A stretch of 64,000 nt of DNA from Bradyrhizobium sp. ISRA464. Lineage in GTDB: Bacteria > Pseudomonadota > Alphaproteobacteria > Rhizobiales > Xanthobacteraceae. The stretch lies in assembly GCF_029910095.1 (NCBI RefSeq), contig NZ_CP094526.1:5394001-5458000 (forward strand), written 5' to 3'. This document shows positions 41,935 to 51,283 of the stretch, in pieces; positions within the stretch are counted from its first letter, which is position 1; each line of letters opens with the position of its first letter. The notes below the pieces were generated by a model. That model had not been told where the DNA came from. It was given only the letters and a program-made list of their open reading frames with translations, and made no database searches. A program made the position numbers and the translations under genes.

Positions 41935-44103
41935 ATGATGGACAACATGAGCCGCATACCAAATTTCGCCGATATCGCTTTTGAGAAGGTCGGCGGTGGA
42001 GCGCCCGCCACGAACGCCGAGCCGTGGCTGACGCCCGAGGGCATCCCGGTCAAATCCGTCTACAGCGAGGCCGACCTCGAAGGCATCGACTTCCTCGAGA
42101 CCTGGCCGGGGATCGCGCCTTATCTGCGCGGTCCCTACCCGACCATGTATGTCAACCAGCCCTGGACGATCCGCCAATATGCCGGTTTCTCCACGGCGGA
42201 GGATTCCAACGCCTTCTATCGCCGCAACCTCGCGGCAGGACAGAAGGGCCTGTCGGTGGCGTTCGACCTCGCCACCCACCGCGGCTATGACAGCGATCAT
42301 CCCCGCGTCTCCGGCGACGTCGGCATGGCTGGTGTCGCGATCGATTCCATCTACGACATGCGCACGCTGTTCGCCGGCATTCCGCTCGACCAGATGAGCG
42401 TGTCGATGACCATGAACGGCGCGGTGCTGCCGATCCTCGCGCTGTTCGTGATCGCCGCCGAGGAACAGGGCGTGCCACCGGAGAAGCTGTCGGGCACCAT
42501 TCAGAACGATATTCTGAAAGAGTTCATGGTGCGCAACACCTATATCTATCCGCCGGTGCCCTCGATGCGGATCATCTCCGACATCTTTGCCTACACCTCG
42601 CAGCGGATGCCGAAGTTCAACTCGATCTCGATCTCCGGCTACCACATGCAGGAAGCCGGCGCGACGCAGGACCTCGAGCTCGCCTATACGCTGGCCGACG
42701 GCGTCGAATATCTGCGCGCGGGTCTCGCGGCCGGGCTCGACGTCGACCGCTTCGCGCCGCGGCTGTCGTTCTTCTGGGCGATCGGCATGAACTTCTTCAT
42801 GGAAGTCGCCAAGATGCGCGCCGCGCGGCTGTTGTGGGCCAAGCTGCTCAAGCCGTTCAACCCGAAGGATCCGCGCTCGCTGTCGCTGCGCACGCATTGC
42901 CAGACCTCCGGCTGGTCGCTGACCGCGCAGGACGTGTTCAACAACGTGATGCGCACCACGATCGAGGCGATGGCCGCGACGCAAGGCCATACCCAGTCGC
43001 TGCACACCAACGCGCTCGACGAAGCGCTGGCGCTGCCGACCGACTTCTCGGCGCGCATCGCCCGCAACACGCAATTGTTCCTGCAGCAGGAGAGCGGCAC
43101 CAACCGCATCATCGATCCCTGGGGCGGCTCCTATTATGTCGAGCGGCTGACCCGCGATCTCGCGGCGAAAGCCTGGGGCCATATCCAGGAGGTCGAGGCG
43201 CTGGGCGGCATGGCGAAGGCGATCGAGGCCGGCGTGCCGAAGCTCCGTATCGAGGAGGCCTCCGCCAAGACGCAGGCGCGCATCGACGCCGGCCGCCAGG
43301 CCGTGATCGGCGTCAACAAGTACAAGCCGGAGAACGAGAAGCCCATCGACGTGCTGAAGGTGGAGAATTCCACCGTGCGGCAGCTGCAGATCGACAAGCT
43401 CGCGCGGCTGAAGAAGGAGCGCAACCAGAAGGACGTCGACGCAGCGCTTTCGGCGCTCACCCGCGCGGCCGGCGAAGGCAACGGCAACCTGCTGGCGCTG
43501 GCGATCGACGCGGCGCGAGCGAAGGCGACCGTCGGCGAGATTTCGGATGCGATGGAGAAGGTGTTCGGCCGGCACCGCGCCGAGATCAAGTCGATCACCG
43601 GCGTCTACAAGCGAGAGGCAGCGACCATGTCCAACCGGGTCGGGAAGGTGCAGGCCCTGATCGATGCGTTCGAGGAGGCCGAAGGCCGCCGTCCTCGCAT
43701 CCTGGTGGCAAAGATCGGCCAGGACGGTCACGACCGCGGCCAGAAGGTGATCGCATCCGCTTTCGCCGATGTCGGCTTCGATGTCGATATCGGGCCGCTG
43801 TTTGCGACCGCGGACGAAGCCGCCCGCCAGGCGGTCGAGAACGACGTGCACATTCTCGGCGTCTCGTCGCTGGCGGCCGCGCACCTCACCGCGGTGCCGG
43901 AGCTGAAGGCCGCGCTGAAGAAGCATGGCCGCGAGGACATCATGATCATCGTCGGCGGGGTGGTGCCGCCGCAGGATTACGATGCGCTGTACAAGGCTGG
44001 CGCCGAGGCGATCTTCCCGCCGGGCACGGTGATCTCGGATGCCGCCGAGGAGCTGATCCACAAGCTCAACGCGCGGCTCGGCCACAGCGAGGCGGCAGAG
44101 TAG
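41935..44103 (+). CDS. mutB: Methylmalonyl-CoA mutase large (alpha) subunit, B12-binding
   Basis: The 722-residue catalytic subunit binds adenosylcobalamin. The barrel domain (about 60-460) has [20 protein letters not shown] and [20 protein letters not shown]. The C-terminal Rossmann domain carries DGHDRG at 597-602, whose His599 is the lower cobalt ligand, and [17 protein letters not shown]. It works with MutA and is serviced by the GTPase MeaB encoded 3.8 kb downstream. The ATG at 41935 has two further in-frame ATGs within 12 bases. No cobalamin riboswitch was noticed upstream of mutA. Confidence 0.95.
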   Translation: MMDNMSRIPNFADIAFEKVGGGAPATNAEPWLTPEGIPVKSVYSEADLEGIDFLETWPGIAPYLRGPYPTMYVNQPWTIRQYAGFSTAEDSNAFYRRNLAAGQKGLSVAFDLATHRGYDSDHPRVSGDVGMAGVAIDSIYDMRTLFAGIPLDQMSVSMTMNGAVLPILALFVIAAEEQGVPPEKLSGTIQNDILKEFMVRNTYIYPPVPSMRIISDIFAYTSQRMPKFNSISISGYHMQEAGATQDLELAYTLADGVEYLRAGLAAGLDVDRFAPRLSFFWAIGMNFFMEVAKMRAARLLWAKLLKPFNPKDPRSLSLRTHCQTSGWSLTAQDVFNNVMRTTIEAMAATQGHTQSLHTNALDEALALPTDFSARIARNTQLFLQQESGTNRIIDPWGGSYYVERLTRDLAAKAWGHIQEVEALGGMAKAIEAGVPKLRIEEASAKTQARIDAGRQAVIGVNKYKPENEKPIDVLKVENSTVRQLQIDKLARLKKERNQKDVDAALSALTRAAGEGNGNLLALAIDAARAKATVGEISDAMEKVFGRHRAEIKSITGVYKREAATMSNRVGKVQALIDAFEEAEGRRPRILVAKIGQDGHDRGQKVIASAFADVGFDVDIGPLFATADEAARQAVENDVHILGVSSLAAAHLTAVPELKAALKKHGREDIMIIVGGVVPPQDYDALYKAGAEAIFPPGTVISDAAEELIHKLNARLGHSEAAE

Positions 44104-44135
44104 CTCTGCCGCCTCCGTCCCGAACGGAGTTTTCC

Positions 44136-44936
44136 ATGCGCGCCGCTCGCATCACGACGCCTGCCCGCATCCTATGTCTTGCCGGCGTGCTTGCCTGCCT
44201 CAGCCTTCCCGCGCGTGCCGACGATCCCAAGCCCGATGCATCGGTCAAGAACAACAGCGTTGAGGCCAATGTCTATCTCGACGACAAGATCAAGGCGGAT
44301 GCGGCCCTGGCCGCCGATTGCCTGGCCGAAGGCCGGAAGTGGATCGACAAAAATGCGGCGGAGGCGGCTTCCGCCCGCAAGGAGGAGCCGGAGTTCTTCA
44401 AGGACCGCGGCGGCTGGTCGTTCGGGCGCAAATATTCCGTGCGCTCCGTGGTCGACAACCGCTATGTGAGCGTCCTGCGCGACGACTATATGGACACTCA
44501 CGGCGCGCATCCGAACTCCGATGTCGACACCATCCTGTGGGACTCGGCCGAGAAGAAGCGCATCAGCATCCGCCCCTTCTTCACTGAGACCGCCGACAAT
44601 GGTCCGACCCTGAAGGCGATGCGGAAGGCCATCGTCAGCGCGCTGAACGCGGAGAAGAAGAAGCGCGGCGCAAGCGAGACGGCAACGGCCGAGTGGTACA
44701 AGGAGCTCAAGCCGACGCTGCTGAAAATCGGCGCCGTGACGCTGGCGCCGTCGACGGAAGCCGGCAAGAGTTCAGGCCTCACCTTCCATTATCCGCCCTA
44801 TGCCGTCGGCCCCTATGCCGAAGGCCAATATGTCGTCGTCGTGCCCTGGGAGACGCTGAAGCCTTATCTCACCGCAGAAGGCGTCAGGATCTTCGGCGGC
44901 GCCCGGCCGAAGGGCGATGAGGACGATCCGGGCTAG
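44136..44936 (+). CDS. Exported DUF3298/RsiV-like protein
   Basis: A 266-residue protein with a signal peptide (about 1-28, cut near ARA-DD). The mature part, including YSVRSVVDNRYVSVLRDDYM, GAHPNSDVDTILWDSAEKKR and the C-terminal FHYPPYAVGPYAEGQYVVVV, matches the DUF3298/RsiV fold, in which a beta-rich domain senses ligands such as lysozyme in other bacteria. Whether this one senses anything is unknown. GGAG precedes the ATG. It follows mutB by 32 bases. Confidence 0.85.
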   Translation: MRAARITTPARILCLAGVLACLSLPARADDPKPDASVKNNSVEANVYLDDKIKADAALAADCLAEGRKWIDKNAAEAASARKEEPEFFKDRGGWSFGRKYSVRSVVDNRYVSVLRDDYMDTHGAHPNSDVDTILWDSAEKKRISIRPFFTETADNGPTLKAMRKAIVSALNAEKKKRGASETATAEWYKELKPTLLKIGAVTLAPSTEAGKSSGLTFHYPPYAVGPYAEGQYVVVVPWETLKPYLTAEGVRIFGGARPKGDEDDPG

Positions 44937-45039
44937 CACTGACGCCTGGCTCAAATTTCGAAATTGAACACGTTTTGGTTGTAAATTTAGGAGGCACTGC
45001 GTAGGGTCGCGTCCGTAGGTTCATTTCGAGAGTTCATAC

Positions 45040-45231
45040 ATGACTTACATTGAGTCACCTTTCGATTCCGGCGATGCAAACGTGTCCTCCGAGACCTTTT
45101 GCACCTACCTCGCGAAGCAGTTCATTGCAAAGAAAGGTTTCGAGGTCGCCCGGATTCCCGAGATTAAGCGACTGTACGACGTCTGCGCGATCGTTCTCAC
45201 GCGCTCCGACGGTTATACGTTCAGTGCGCTA
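45040..45231 (+). pseudogene. Rhomboid protease gene, left part, interrupted by IS630
   Basis: This is the 5' part of a rhomboid-family gene: 64 codons, beginning MTYIESPFDSGDANVSSETF, ending ...YTFSAL at the TA duplicated by the insertion. GAGAG stands nine bases before the ATG. Beyond the junction translation runs into the insertion element and stops at 45255 after seven foreign residues. Joining codon 64 to GGG at 46352 restores the same frame as the rhomboid domain, so the insertion is recent or at least undecayed. This N-terminal region is not part of the protease core and may be a soluble sensing or targeting segment. Confidence 0.88.
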
Positions 45232-46349
45232 GTACCCACTTTTCTTGGATCGTGAGTCGTGATTCAAGATATGGATGATACCCGAAGCAAGAGAAGTCCA
45301 CCTTTCGAGGAAAGATCGCAAGGTGCTTGAGGCGTGCTGTCGCTCACCGATGACGTTGCTGCGCGATTTGAAGCGGGCGCGGATAGTTCTGTTGGCGGCG
45401 GACGGGCGCAGCACCCGATCGATCGCCAAGGAAGTTGGGGTCCAGCCGCGGATTGTCAGCCTTTGGCGGCATCGTTATGCCGACCAAGGCCTTGAAGGGC
45501 TGCAAGACAAGCCGCGCCCGGGCAAGCAGCCGATCTATACGAAGGCCACGGACAAGCGGATTCTGAAGCTGCTGGACCAGCCGCCCCCGCAAGGGTTCGC
45601 ACGCTGGACCGGGCCCCTGCTGGCCGAGGCGCTGGGCGATGTTGACGTCCAATATGTCTGGCGGTTTCTGCGCAGCCACAAGATCGACCTCGCGGCTCGC
45701 AAGTCCTGGTGCGAGAGCAACGACCCGAACTTCACGGCCAAAGCCGCCGATGTTGTCGGCCTCTATGTCGCCCCGCCCGCGAAGGCCATTGTGCTGTGCG
45801 TGGACGAGAAGCCCTCGATCCAGGCTTTGGAGCGAGCGCAGGGTTATCTGAAACTGCCCAATGGCCGCGCCTTGACCGGCCAGAGCCACGACTACAAGCG
45901 GCATGGCACCACAACATTGTTTGCGGCACTCGAAGTCGCCACCGGGAAGATCATCGCGACGCATTCAAAACGGCGGCGCCGCGTCGAGTTTCTCGGCTTC
46001 ATGACCAGCGTCACCGCGGCCTTTCCGGGCCGGAAGCTTCACGTCATCCTCGACAATCTCAACATCCACAAGAAGAACGAGGACTGGCTCAAGGCCCATC
46101 CCAATGTGCAATTCCATTTCACGCCGACGAGTGCGTCCTGGCTCAATCAGGTCGAGGTGTGGTTTTCGATCCTGCAGGGGCAGTCGCTCAGCGGCACCTC
46201 CTTCACAAGCCTCAAGCAGCTTCAGGATCACATCGATGCCTACGTCACCGCATACAACGGCAGAGCCGAGCCCTTCGTCTGGACCAAGAAAAAGGTCCGT
46301 CAACGCCGATTCAAAGGCCGCCGTATCACCCAGCTCTGATTCCGGGTAC
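45232..46349 (+). mobile_element. IS630-family insertion sequence, 1118 bp
   Basis: A complete element with short terminal inverted repeats (GTACCC at 45232-45237 and GGGTAC at 46344-46349) flanked by a TA target duplication (45230-45231 and 46350-46351), the signature of IS630/Tc1-type transposition. It encodes one full-length transposase. The flanking bases CTA and TAG extend the apparent symmetry by chance of target choice. The element splits a rhomboid gene. The ends are short and imperfect beyond six bases, which is normal for some IS630 groups. I could not name the IS. Confidence 0.9.
45275..46339 (+). CDS. IS630 family transposase
   Basis: A 354-residue DDE transposase. An N-terminal helix-turn-helix (DGRSTRSIAKEVGVQPRIVS, about 44-62) binds the ends. 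The catalytic triad is Asp177 in LCVDEKP, Asp260 in VILDNLNIHK and Glu294 in SWLNQVEVWFS, with the last two 34 residues apart as in IS630. The protein has no frameshift, so the element may still be mobile. It lies wholly inside the element and ends ten bases before the right end. Confidence 0.93.
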   Translation: MIPEAREVHLSRKDRKVLEACCRSPMTLLRDLKRARIVLLAADGRSTRSIAKEVGVQPRIVSLWRHRYADQGLEGLQDKPRPGKQPIYTKATDKRILKLLDQPPPQGFARWTGPLLAEALGDVDVQYVWRFLRSHKIDLAARKSWCESNDPNFTAKAADVVGLYVAPPAKAIVLCVDEKPSIQALERAQGYLKLPNGRALTGQSHDYKRHGTTTLFAALEVATGKIIATHSKRRRRVEFLGFMTSVTAAFPGRKLHVILDNLNIHKKNEDWLKAHPNVQFHFTPTSASWLNQVEVWFSILQGQSLSGTSFTSLKQLQDHIDAYVTAYNGRAEPFVWTKKKVRQRRFKGRRITQL

Positions 46350-46351
46350 TA

Positions 46352-47806
46352 GGGATGGTCGATCGCGAAGCACGGCCCGATGCGACCTTCAGCATCCCAG
46401 CGGAAGAGCTGGAAGAGATCGGCGAGGCCTGCCTAAAATATTCCGGACGGGTCAACGGAAGGACGATGCCGGTCGGCATTGGAGTCCTTGAGATCGGTCC
46501 GGGTACGCTGGATCAACAAGCCCGACTACAGGCATTCAGACGATCGTCCCTCCGCGCCAGGGTCATTCCATTTGGCATGATCGTCGACACAAATTCCCGC
46601 TCGGTCTGGAGCAGTCAAACGCGCGGGTTCTTGAAGGGGCCCTATCACGGCTTCGTCGAGAAGCTTCTCACGGTGCCGCGCGAAGCCAATCTGGATCTAA
46701 CGCCACCGGTTGTCGCCACGTCACCCTCCTCATTCCCGTTCGTCACCGCATCTATCCTGCTGGTGCTGGCAGCCGTGTTCGCGGCAGAGATCATCTTCGG
46801 GATCGGCCCATGGACCAAGCTGCTGCAGCCAACCAATGTTACGTTGGTCGCATTCGGCGCCATCATGAAGTCTTTCGTCCTGCAATCCGGTGAGTGGTAC
46901 CGCCTGCTATCTGCTCCGTTCCTGCATGCCGATATCGGCCACCTGATCATGAACGCGATCGCATTGTGGCTCGCCGGCCGCGTGCTTGAGCCGCTGGTCG
47001 GCCGTGCCTGGTTCGGAACCATTTACGCCATGGCAGCGCTCTATGGTTCCGTGCTCTCAGTGACGCTCAATTCTGCTACGACCCTTGTGGTTGGTGCATC
47101 CGGCGCAATCATGGGCCTGTTCGCGGCAATGCTTGTCATCAGCGCCCATTTTCCTCCCGGAGCCATCCGGACCAGACTGCAGATGAGCGCGATCTACGTC
47201 CTGATCCCATCGTTGTTGCCGCTGGCGGGCGCCTTGAAGGGACACAAGGTCGACTATGCCTCCCATTTTGGAGGAGCTTTGGGTGGCGTCGCTATTGGCC
47301 TTCTCATACTCGGCATCTGGTCACGCAGCGAAGCATTGCCGAGATTCCGGCGCGCCGCTGCAGCGATTGCCCTCGCAAGCGTCGCAGCGTTGATCTATCC
47401 TGCAATGTCCGTGTCCCACGCCTACAGCGGCATGTCGTTTGCGAGCCAACTCATTCCCGCGAACGAGCTTCCCAAGACCAGTGCGGACATGCGCACCCGC
47501 GCCACGGAACTGATCGCAAAGTACCCGCACGACCCCCGACCACGCTTCATCAGAGCTGCCGAACTGCTGGACGCCAACGACCCGATCGGCGCCGAACGTG
47601 AAGCTCGCGCTGGTCTGGCTGACGAGGATAGCTGGCGTCAGTTGCTCGTTCCGCAGTTCGGCAACAACCTTCGGGTCGTGCTCGCCCTTGCAATCAACAA
47701 GGACCGTCATGAAGAGGCATTGCAGACCGCACGTCCGGCCTGCGACGCCATCAAGGATGGCCCGATGCGCAGGTTGCTTGACGACCGGAAACTATGCGGA
47801 ACGTAA
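46352..47806 (+). pseudogene. Rhomboid family serine protease gene, right part
   Basis: The remaining 484 codons (GGG then ATG 46355) hold the whole rhomboid domain. Counting from that ATG: helix bundle from about 125 to 360, HxxxN in HADIGHLIMN (His196, Asn200), catalytic Ser249 in VVGASGAIMG and His304 in ASHFGG. A soluble C-terminal region of about 110 residues follows, with helical repeats. Joined to the left part it makes a 548-residue protein. Because the protease core is intact and an ATG follows the insertion directly, a shortened protease might still be produced from a start or promoter near the element; AGGG just before the ATG is a poor ribosome site. Confidence 0.88.
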
Positions 47807-47912
47807 ATCGCCGAATGAGCGAAACCCTGATACCGGTCCGATCCCGCAACCGCCATGGATAACGGGGAATCTGCCCTCGCCTGCAACGGTCAGCCGTTGT
47901 AAACCATGCCCC

Positions 47913-48905
47913 ATGACGTCGCCGAAGACTGCCTCTCCCGACATCCATGCCCTCGCCCAGCAGCTCCGCGCCGGCCAGCGTGCGGCGCTCGCCCGGGCGA
48001 TCACGCTGGTGGAGAGCCGCCGCAGCGACCATCAGGCGGCGGCACGCGACCTGGTGCAGGCGCTGCTGCCCGACACCGGCAAGGCGGTGCGGGTCGGCAT
48101 CACCGGCTCGCCCGGCGTCGGCAAGTCGACCACCATCGATGCTCTCGGCATGTTTCTGATCGAGCACGGTCACAAGGTCGCGGTGCTGGCGGTCGATCCT
48201 TCCTCCGCGCGCACCGGCGGCTCGATCCTCGGCGACAAGACGCGGATGGCGCGGCTTGCGGCCTCCGATCAGGCCTTTATCCGGCCCTCGCCTTCCTCGG
48301 GTACGCTCGGCGGCGTCGCGGCGAAAACCCGCGAGGCGATGCTGTTGTGCGAGGCGGCCGGCTTCGACGTGGTGCTGGTCGAAACCGTCGGCATCGGCCA
48401 GTCCGAGACCGCGGTCTGCGATATGACCGATTTCTTCCTGGCGCTGATGCTGCCAGGCGCCGGCGACGAGTTGCAGGGCATCAAGAAAGGCCTCGTCGAG
48501 CTCGCCGACATGATCGCGATCAACAAGGCCGACGGCGACAATATCAAGCGCGCCAACCTCGCTGCGGCCGAATATCGCAGCGCGCTGCACATCCTCTCGC
48601 CCCGCTCCGAGCATTGGCATCCGCCGGTCGAAACCTATTCGGCGCTGTCGGGTACCGGCCTCGACAAATTGTGGAAGAAGATCCTCGAGCACCGCGCCGC
48701 GATGGCCGCCTCCGGCGAGTTCGCCAGCCGCCGCCGCGAGCAGCAGGTGAAGTGGATGTGGTCGATGTTCGAGGGGCGGATGATGGCGCGACTGCGCGCC
48801 GATGCCGCGATCCGGGCGAAGGTGAAGAAGATGGAGAGCGACGTCGCCGACGGCCGCATCGCTCCCGCGCTCGCCGCCGAACAGATCGCAGAGATGCTGA
48901 GGTGA
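47913..48905 (+). CDS. meaB: Methylmalonyl-CoA mutase-associated GTPase MeaB
   Basis: MeaB is a G3E-type GTPase that guards cofactor loading and protects methylmalonyl-CoA mutase from inactivation. The 330-residue protein has Walker A GSPGVGKS at 65-72, then VLAVDPSSARTGGSILGDKT, VLVETVGIGQSE (Walker B region), NKAD (base recognition) and the dimerisation tail. I placed the start at ATG 47913; upstream in-frame sequence is not family-like. It works with MutA/MutB encoded 3.8 kb upstream, separated by the rhomboid gene and IS630. Its stop overlaps the next gene (GTGA). Confidence 0.95.
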   Translation: MTSPKTASPDIHALAQQLRAGQRAALARAITLVESRRSDHQAAARDLVQALLPDTGKAVRVGITGSPGVGKSTTIDALGMFLIEHGHKVAVLAVDPSSARTGGSILGDKTRMARLAASDQAFIRPSPSSGTLGGVAAKTREAMLLCEAAGFDVVLVETVGIGQSETAVCDMTDFFLALMLPGAGDELQGIKKGLVELADMIAINKADGDNIKRANLAAAEYRSALHILSPRSEHWHPPVETYSALSGTGLDKLWKKILEHRAAMAASGEFASRRREQQVKWMWSMFEGRMMARLRADAAIRAKVKKMESDVADGRIAPALAAEQIAEMLR

Positions 48906-49576
48906 GCGGCAAGCTGCGCCTCCTCGTCACCGGCTTCGGGCCGTTCCCGGGCGCGCCGTTCAACCCGACCATGGCGCTGGTGAAGCGGCTGACCGAGCTG
49001 CGCCGCCCGGCCTTCGACGACGCCGCGCTGACGAGCCATATCTTCGATGTCACCTATGCTGCCGTCGATCGCGAATTGCCGGAGCTGCTCGCAACGCATC
49101 GCCCGCAGGCGCTGTTGATGTTTGGGCTGGCCGGCCGCACCGGCTATTTGCGGATCGAAACCCGCGCCCGCAACGCGGTGACCACGCGCTTTCCCGATGC
49201 CGGCCGCCAGCACGCGCGCAAGGGATCGATCGCCGACGGCGCCGATGCCCGAATGTTCGGGCCGCATTCGGAGAAGCTGCTGCGCGCCGCGCTTGCAACC
49301 GGCATCGACGCGCGCCTGTCGCGCGATGCCGGCAGCTATCTCTGCAACTATCTGAGCTGGCGCGCGATCGAGGCCGTGGGCCGCAACGGTGGCCTTCACC
49401 TTGCGCAATTTGTCCACGTTCCGCCGCTCGCCCATGACGGAACGGCGGCGCGTGGCATGTCGTCGATTGCGCTCGAACAACTTGTCGATGCCGGCGAGGC
49501 GATGCTGATGGAGCTGGTGAAACTGACCCGGCAGGCTACGCTCACCGGCATGCATGATCGCTGCACCGGGGGTTAA
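48902..49576 (+). CDS. Pyroglutamyl-peptidase I family (C15) protein
   Basis: A 224-residue cytoplasmic cysteine peptidase-like protein. It begins with GTG overlapping the meaB stop. RLLVTGFGPFPGAPFNPT is the family start; the catalytic triad Glu86 (LRIETRARN), Cys148 (SYLCNYLSW) and His172 (FVHVPP) is present, so it should remove N-terminal pyroglutamate. It is translationally coupled to meaB, a link I cannot explain functionally. Confidence 0.88.
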   Translation: MSGKLRLLVTGFGPFPGAPFNPTMALVKRLTELRRPAFDDAALTSHIFDVTYAAVDRELPELLATHRPQALLMFGLAGRTGYLRIETRARNAVTTRFPDAGRQHARKGSIADGADARMFGPHSEKLLRAALATGIDARLSRDAGSYLCNYLSWRAIEAVGRNGGLHLAQFVHVPPLAHDGTAARGMSSIALEQLVDAGEAMLMELVKLTRQATLTGMHDRCTGG

Positions 49577-49689
49577 CCCTACCGCTAACAATTGCCCTGT
49601 TCCGCCGGCCCATTCACCATGGAGCGCCGCGTTTCGCGCTACGTAGCAAGGGCGAACGTCATCGCTCGCGTCTGCGAGGGCCATGCAGC

Positions 49690-50790
49690 ATGGACGTCAA
49701 CCGCCGTCATCTCATTGGAGCATCCGCCGTCGGCGTCGCCGGCGCGCTTGCGATGTCGCCGGACGCCGCGCGCGCGGCGCCAGCGGCCGGGTCGCTCGGC
49801 CGCGATGTCACGCAATATGGCGTTCGCCCCGGCAGTCCCGACGATCAAAGCCGAAATCTGCAGCGCGCCATCGGCGAGGCCGCACGTGCCCAGGTGCCGC
49901 TGGTGTTCCCGCCCGGCGTCTACCGCACCGGCCTGCTGCGGCTTGCGCCCGGCAGCCAGTTGATCGGCGTGCGCGGCGCGAGCCGGCTGGCCTTCACCGG
50001 CGGCGCGTCGATGCTCTCGGGTGAAGGCGCCGACGGCGCCGGCCTCACCGGCCTGACCCTGGACGGCGGCAACATCCCGCTGCCGACCCGGCGCGGCCTC
50101 GTGCATTGCCTGGCCGGCCGCGACATCCGCATCAGGGATTGCGAATTCAAAGGCAGCGGCGGCAACGGCATCTGGTTCGAGCAGGTGTCGGGCGACGTCA
50201 GCAACAACATCTTCACCGACATCGCGACCACAGCGCTGGTCTCGTTCGACGCGCTGGGCCTGATCGTCGCGCGCAACACCATCAAGGGCACCAGCGACAA
50301 CGGCATCGAGATCCTGCGCACTGCGATCGGCGACGACGGCACCATCGTCGCCGACAATCGCATCGAGGACATCAAGGCCGGCCCGGGCGGCTCAGGGCAG
50401 TATGGCAACGCCATCAACGCCTTCCGCGCCGGCAACGTGATCGTGCGCGGCAACCGCATCCGTAACTGCGACTACTCGGCAGTGCGCGGCAATTCGGCCT
50501 CCAACATCCACATCACTGATAACAGCGTCAGCAATGTCCGCGGCTGGGGCAAGTATCTACGAGACGTCGCGATCACCGGAAACGTGATCCGGAACGCCTT
50601 TATCGGCGTTGGCGTCTCCGTGGTGCCGGGCGCGGGCACGGCGCTGATCAACAACAACATGATCTCGGAAACGCCGCGCGGCGCGGTGGTCGGGCTCGAT
50701 CACGCCCGCGCCGTGACCACCGACCTCTCGGCCGGCGGCGCCCAGCAATATGCGCAGCTGATGGTTGGCTCCAACGCCGTACGGCGCTGA
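49690..50790 (+). CDS. Tat-exported parallel beta-helix repeat protein (TIGR03808-like)
   Basis: A 366-residue protein with a twin-arginine signal (VNRRHLIGASAVGVAGALAM) and cleavage near ARA. The mature part has a pectate-lyase-like start (VTQYGVRPGSPDDQSRNLQR, VPLVFPPGVYRTG) and many beta-helix repeats rich in Asn and Gly (IRDCEFKGSGGNGI, RNTIKGTSDNGIEI, ITDNSVSNVRG). This matches the TIGR03808 family. Catalytic function is unknown; polysaccharide binding or cleavage is plausible for the fold. Its neighbour at 50804-51283 on the other strand appears to be the TIGR03809 partner. Confidence 0.85.
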   Translation: MDVNRRHLIGASAVGVAGALAMSPDAARAAPAAGSLGRDVTQYGVRPGSPDDQSRNLQRAIGEAARAQVPLVFPPGVYRTGLLRLAPGSQLIGVRGASRLAFTGGASMLSGEGADGAGLTGLTLDGGNIPLPTRRGLVHCLAGRDIRIRDCEFKGSGGNGIWFEQVSGDVSNNIFTDIATTALVSFDALGLIVARNTIKGTSDNGIEILRTAIGDDGTIVADNRIEDIKAGPGGSGQYGNAINAFRAGNVIVRGNRIRNCDYSAVRGNSASNIHITDNSVSNVRGWGKYLRDVAITGNVIRNAFIGVGVSVVPGAGTALINNNMISETPRGAVVGLDHARAVTTDLSAGGAQQYAQLMVGSNAVRR

Positions 50791-50803
50791 GGCGCGATAC
50801 GCG

Positions 50804-51283
50804 CTAGAACGAGTTGCGTAGCAACGGATAGCGCGCCTGGATCGCGTTGAGATCGAACACCGGCGCCGGAATCTCGAGCGGCGGCGCATCCTTCACGGCG
50901 GGTGCTTCCTCCAGCACCTCGGCCGCCGTATCGAGCGCGGCTGTCATGGCCGTCATGGTGGATTCCGCGAAGGTCAGGACCTCCGGCTCGCGGTCCGGCG
51001 CGGACAAGGTGACCCGCGGCGGCAATTTCGCGCGTCCGCGCCCCAGCCACGACAGGTCGATCGGCGAGTTGTCGAGCGAGGCCTCGCGCGACAGAAGCTC
51101 GCGCCAGATGTCGACCGCCGCCCTGGCTTCCCTGATATTTTCGAGAAAGGCGTCTTCGGTGTGATAGCGGCGCCAGCGCCCGGTCTCGAACAGTTCGGTG
51201 AGGTGTTCCAGCCTTTGCTCGGCAAGGTTGCACCAGCGCGCAACAATCTCGTGACCCCTGGCCACGTCGGTCCGATGTGTCAT
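50804..51283 (-). CDS. TIGR03809-like small protein
   Basis: A 159-residue soluble protein with helical N-terminus (IVARWCNLAEQRLEHLTELF and RAAVDIWRELLSREAS) and a more variable C-terminus. It resembles TIGR03809 proteins, which are repeatedly found next to TIGR03808 beta-helix proteins in bradyrhizobia. The pair are convergent here, 13 bases apart. Function is unknown. Confidence 0.75.
   Translation of the reverse strand: MTHRTDVARGHEIVARWCNLAEQRLEHLTELFETGRWRRYHTEDAFLENIREARAAVDIWRELLSREASLDNSPIDLSWLGRGRAKLPPRVTLSAPDREPEVLTFAESTMTAMTAALDTAAEVLEEAPAVKDAPPLEIPAPVFDLNAIQARYPLLRNSF

Noticed and set aside
41455..44085. 876-codon open frame on the minus strand opposite mutB
   Set aside because: It is antisense to a secure gene, rich in His, Arg and Asp as expected from GC-rich third positions, and has no domain-like sequence.
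45040..45255. Stand-alone 71-residue protein
   Set aside because: Its last residues are encoded by the IS630 end; the true gene continues beyond the insertion.
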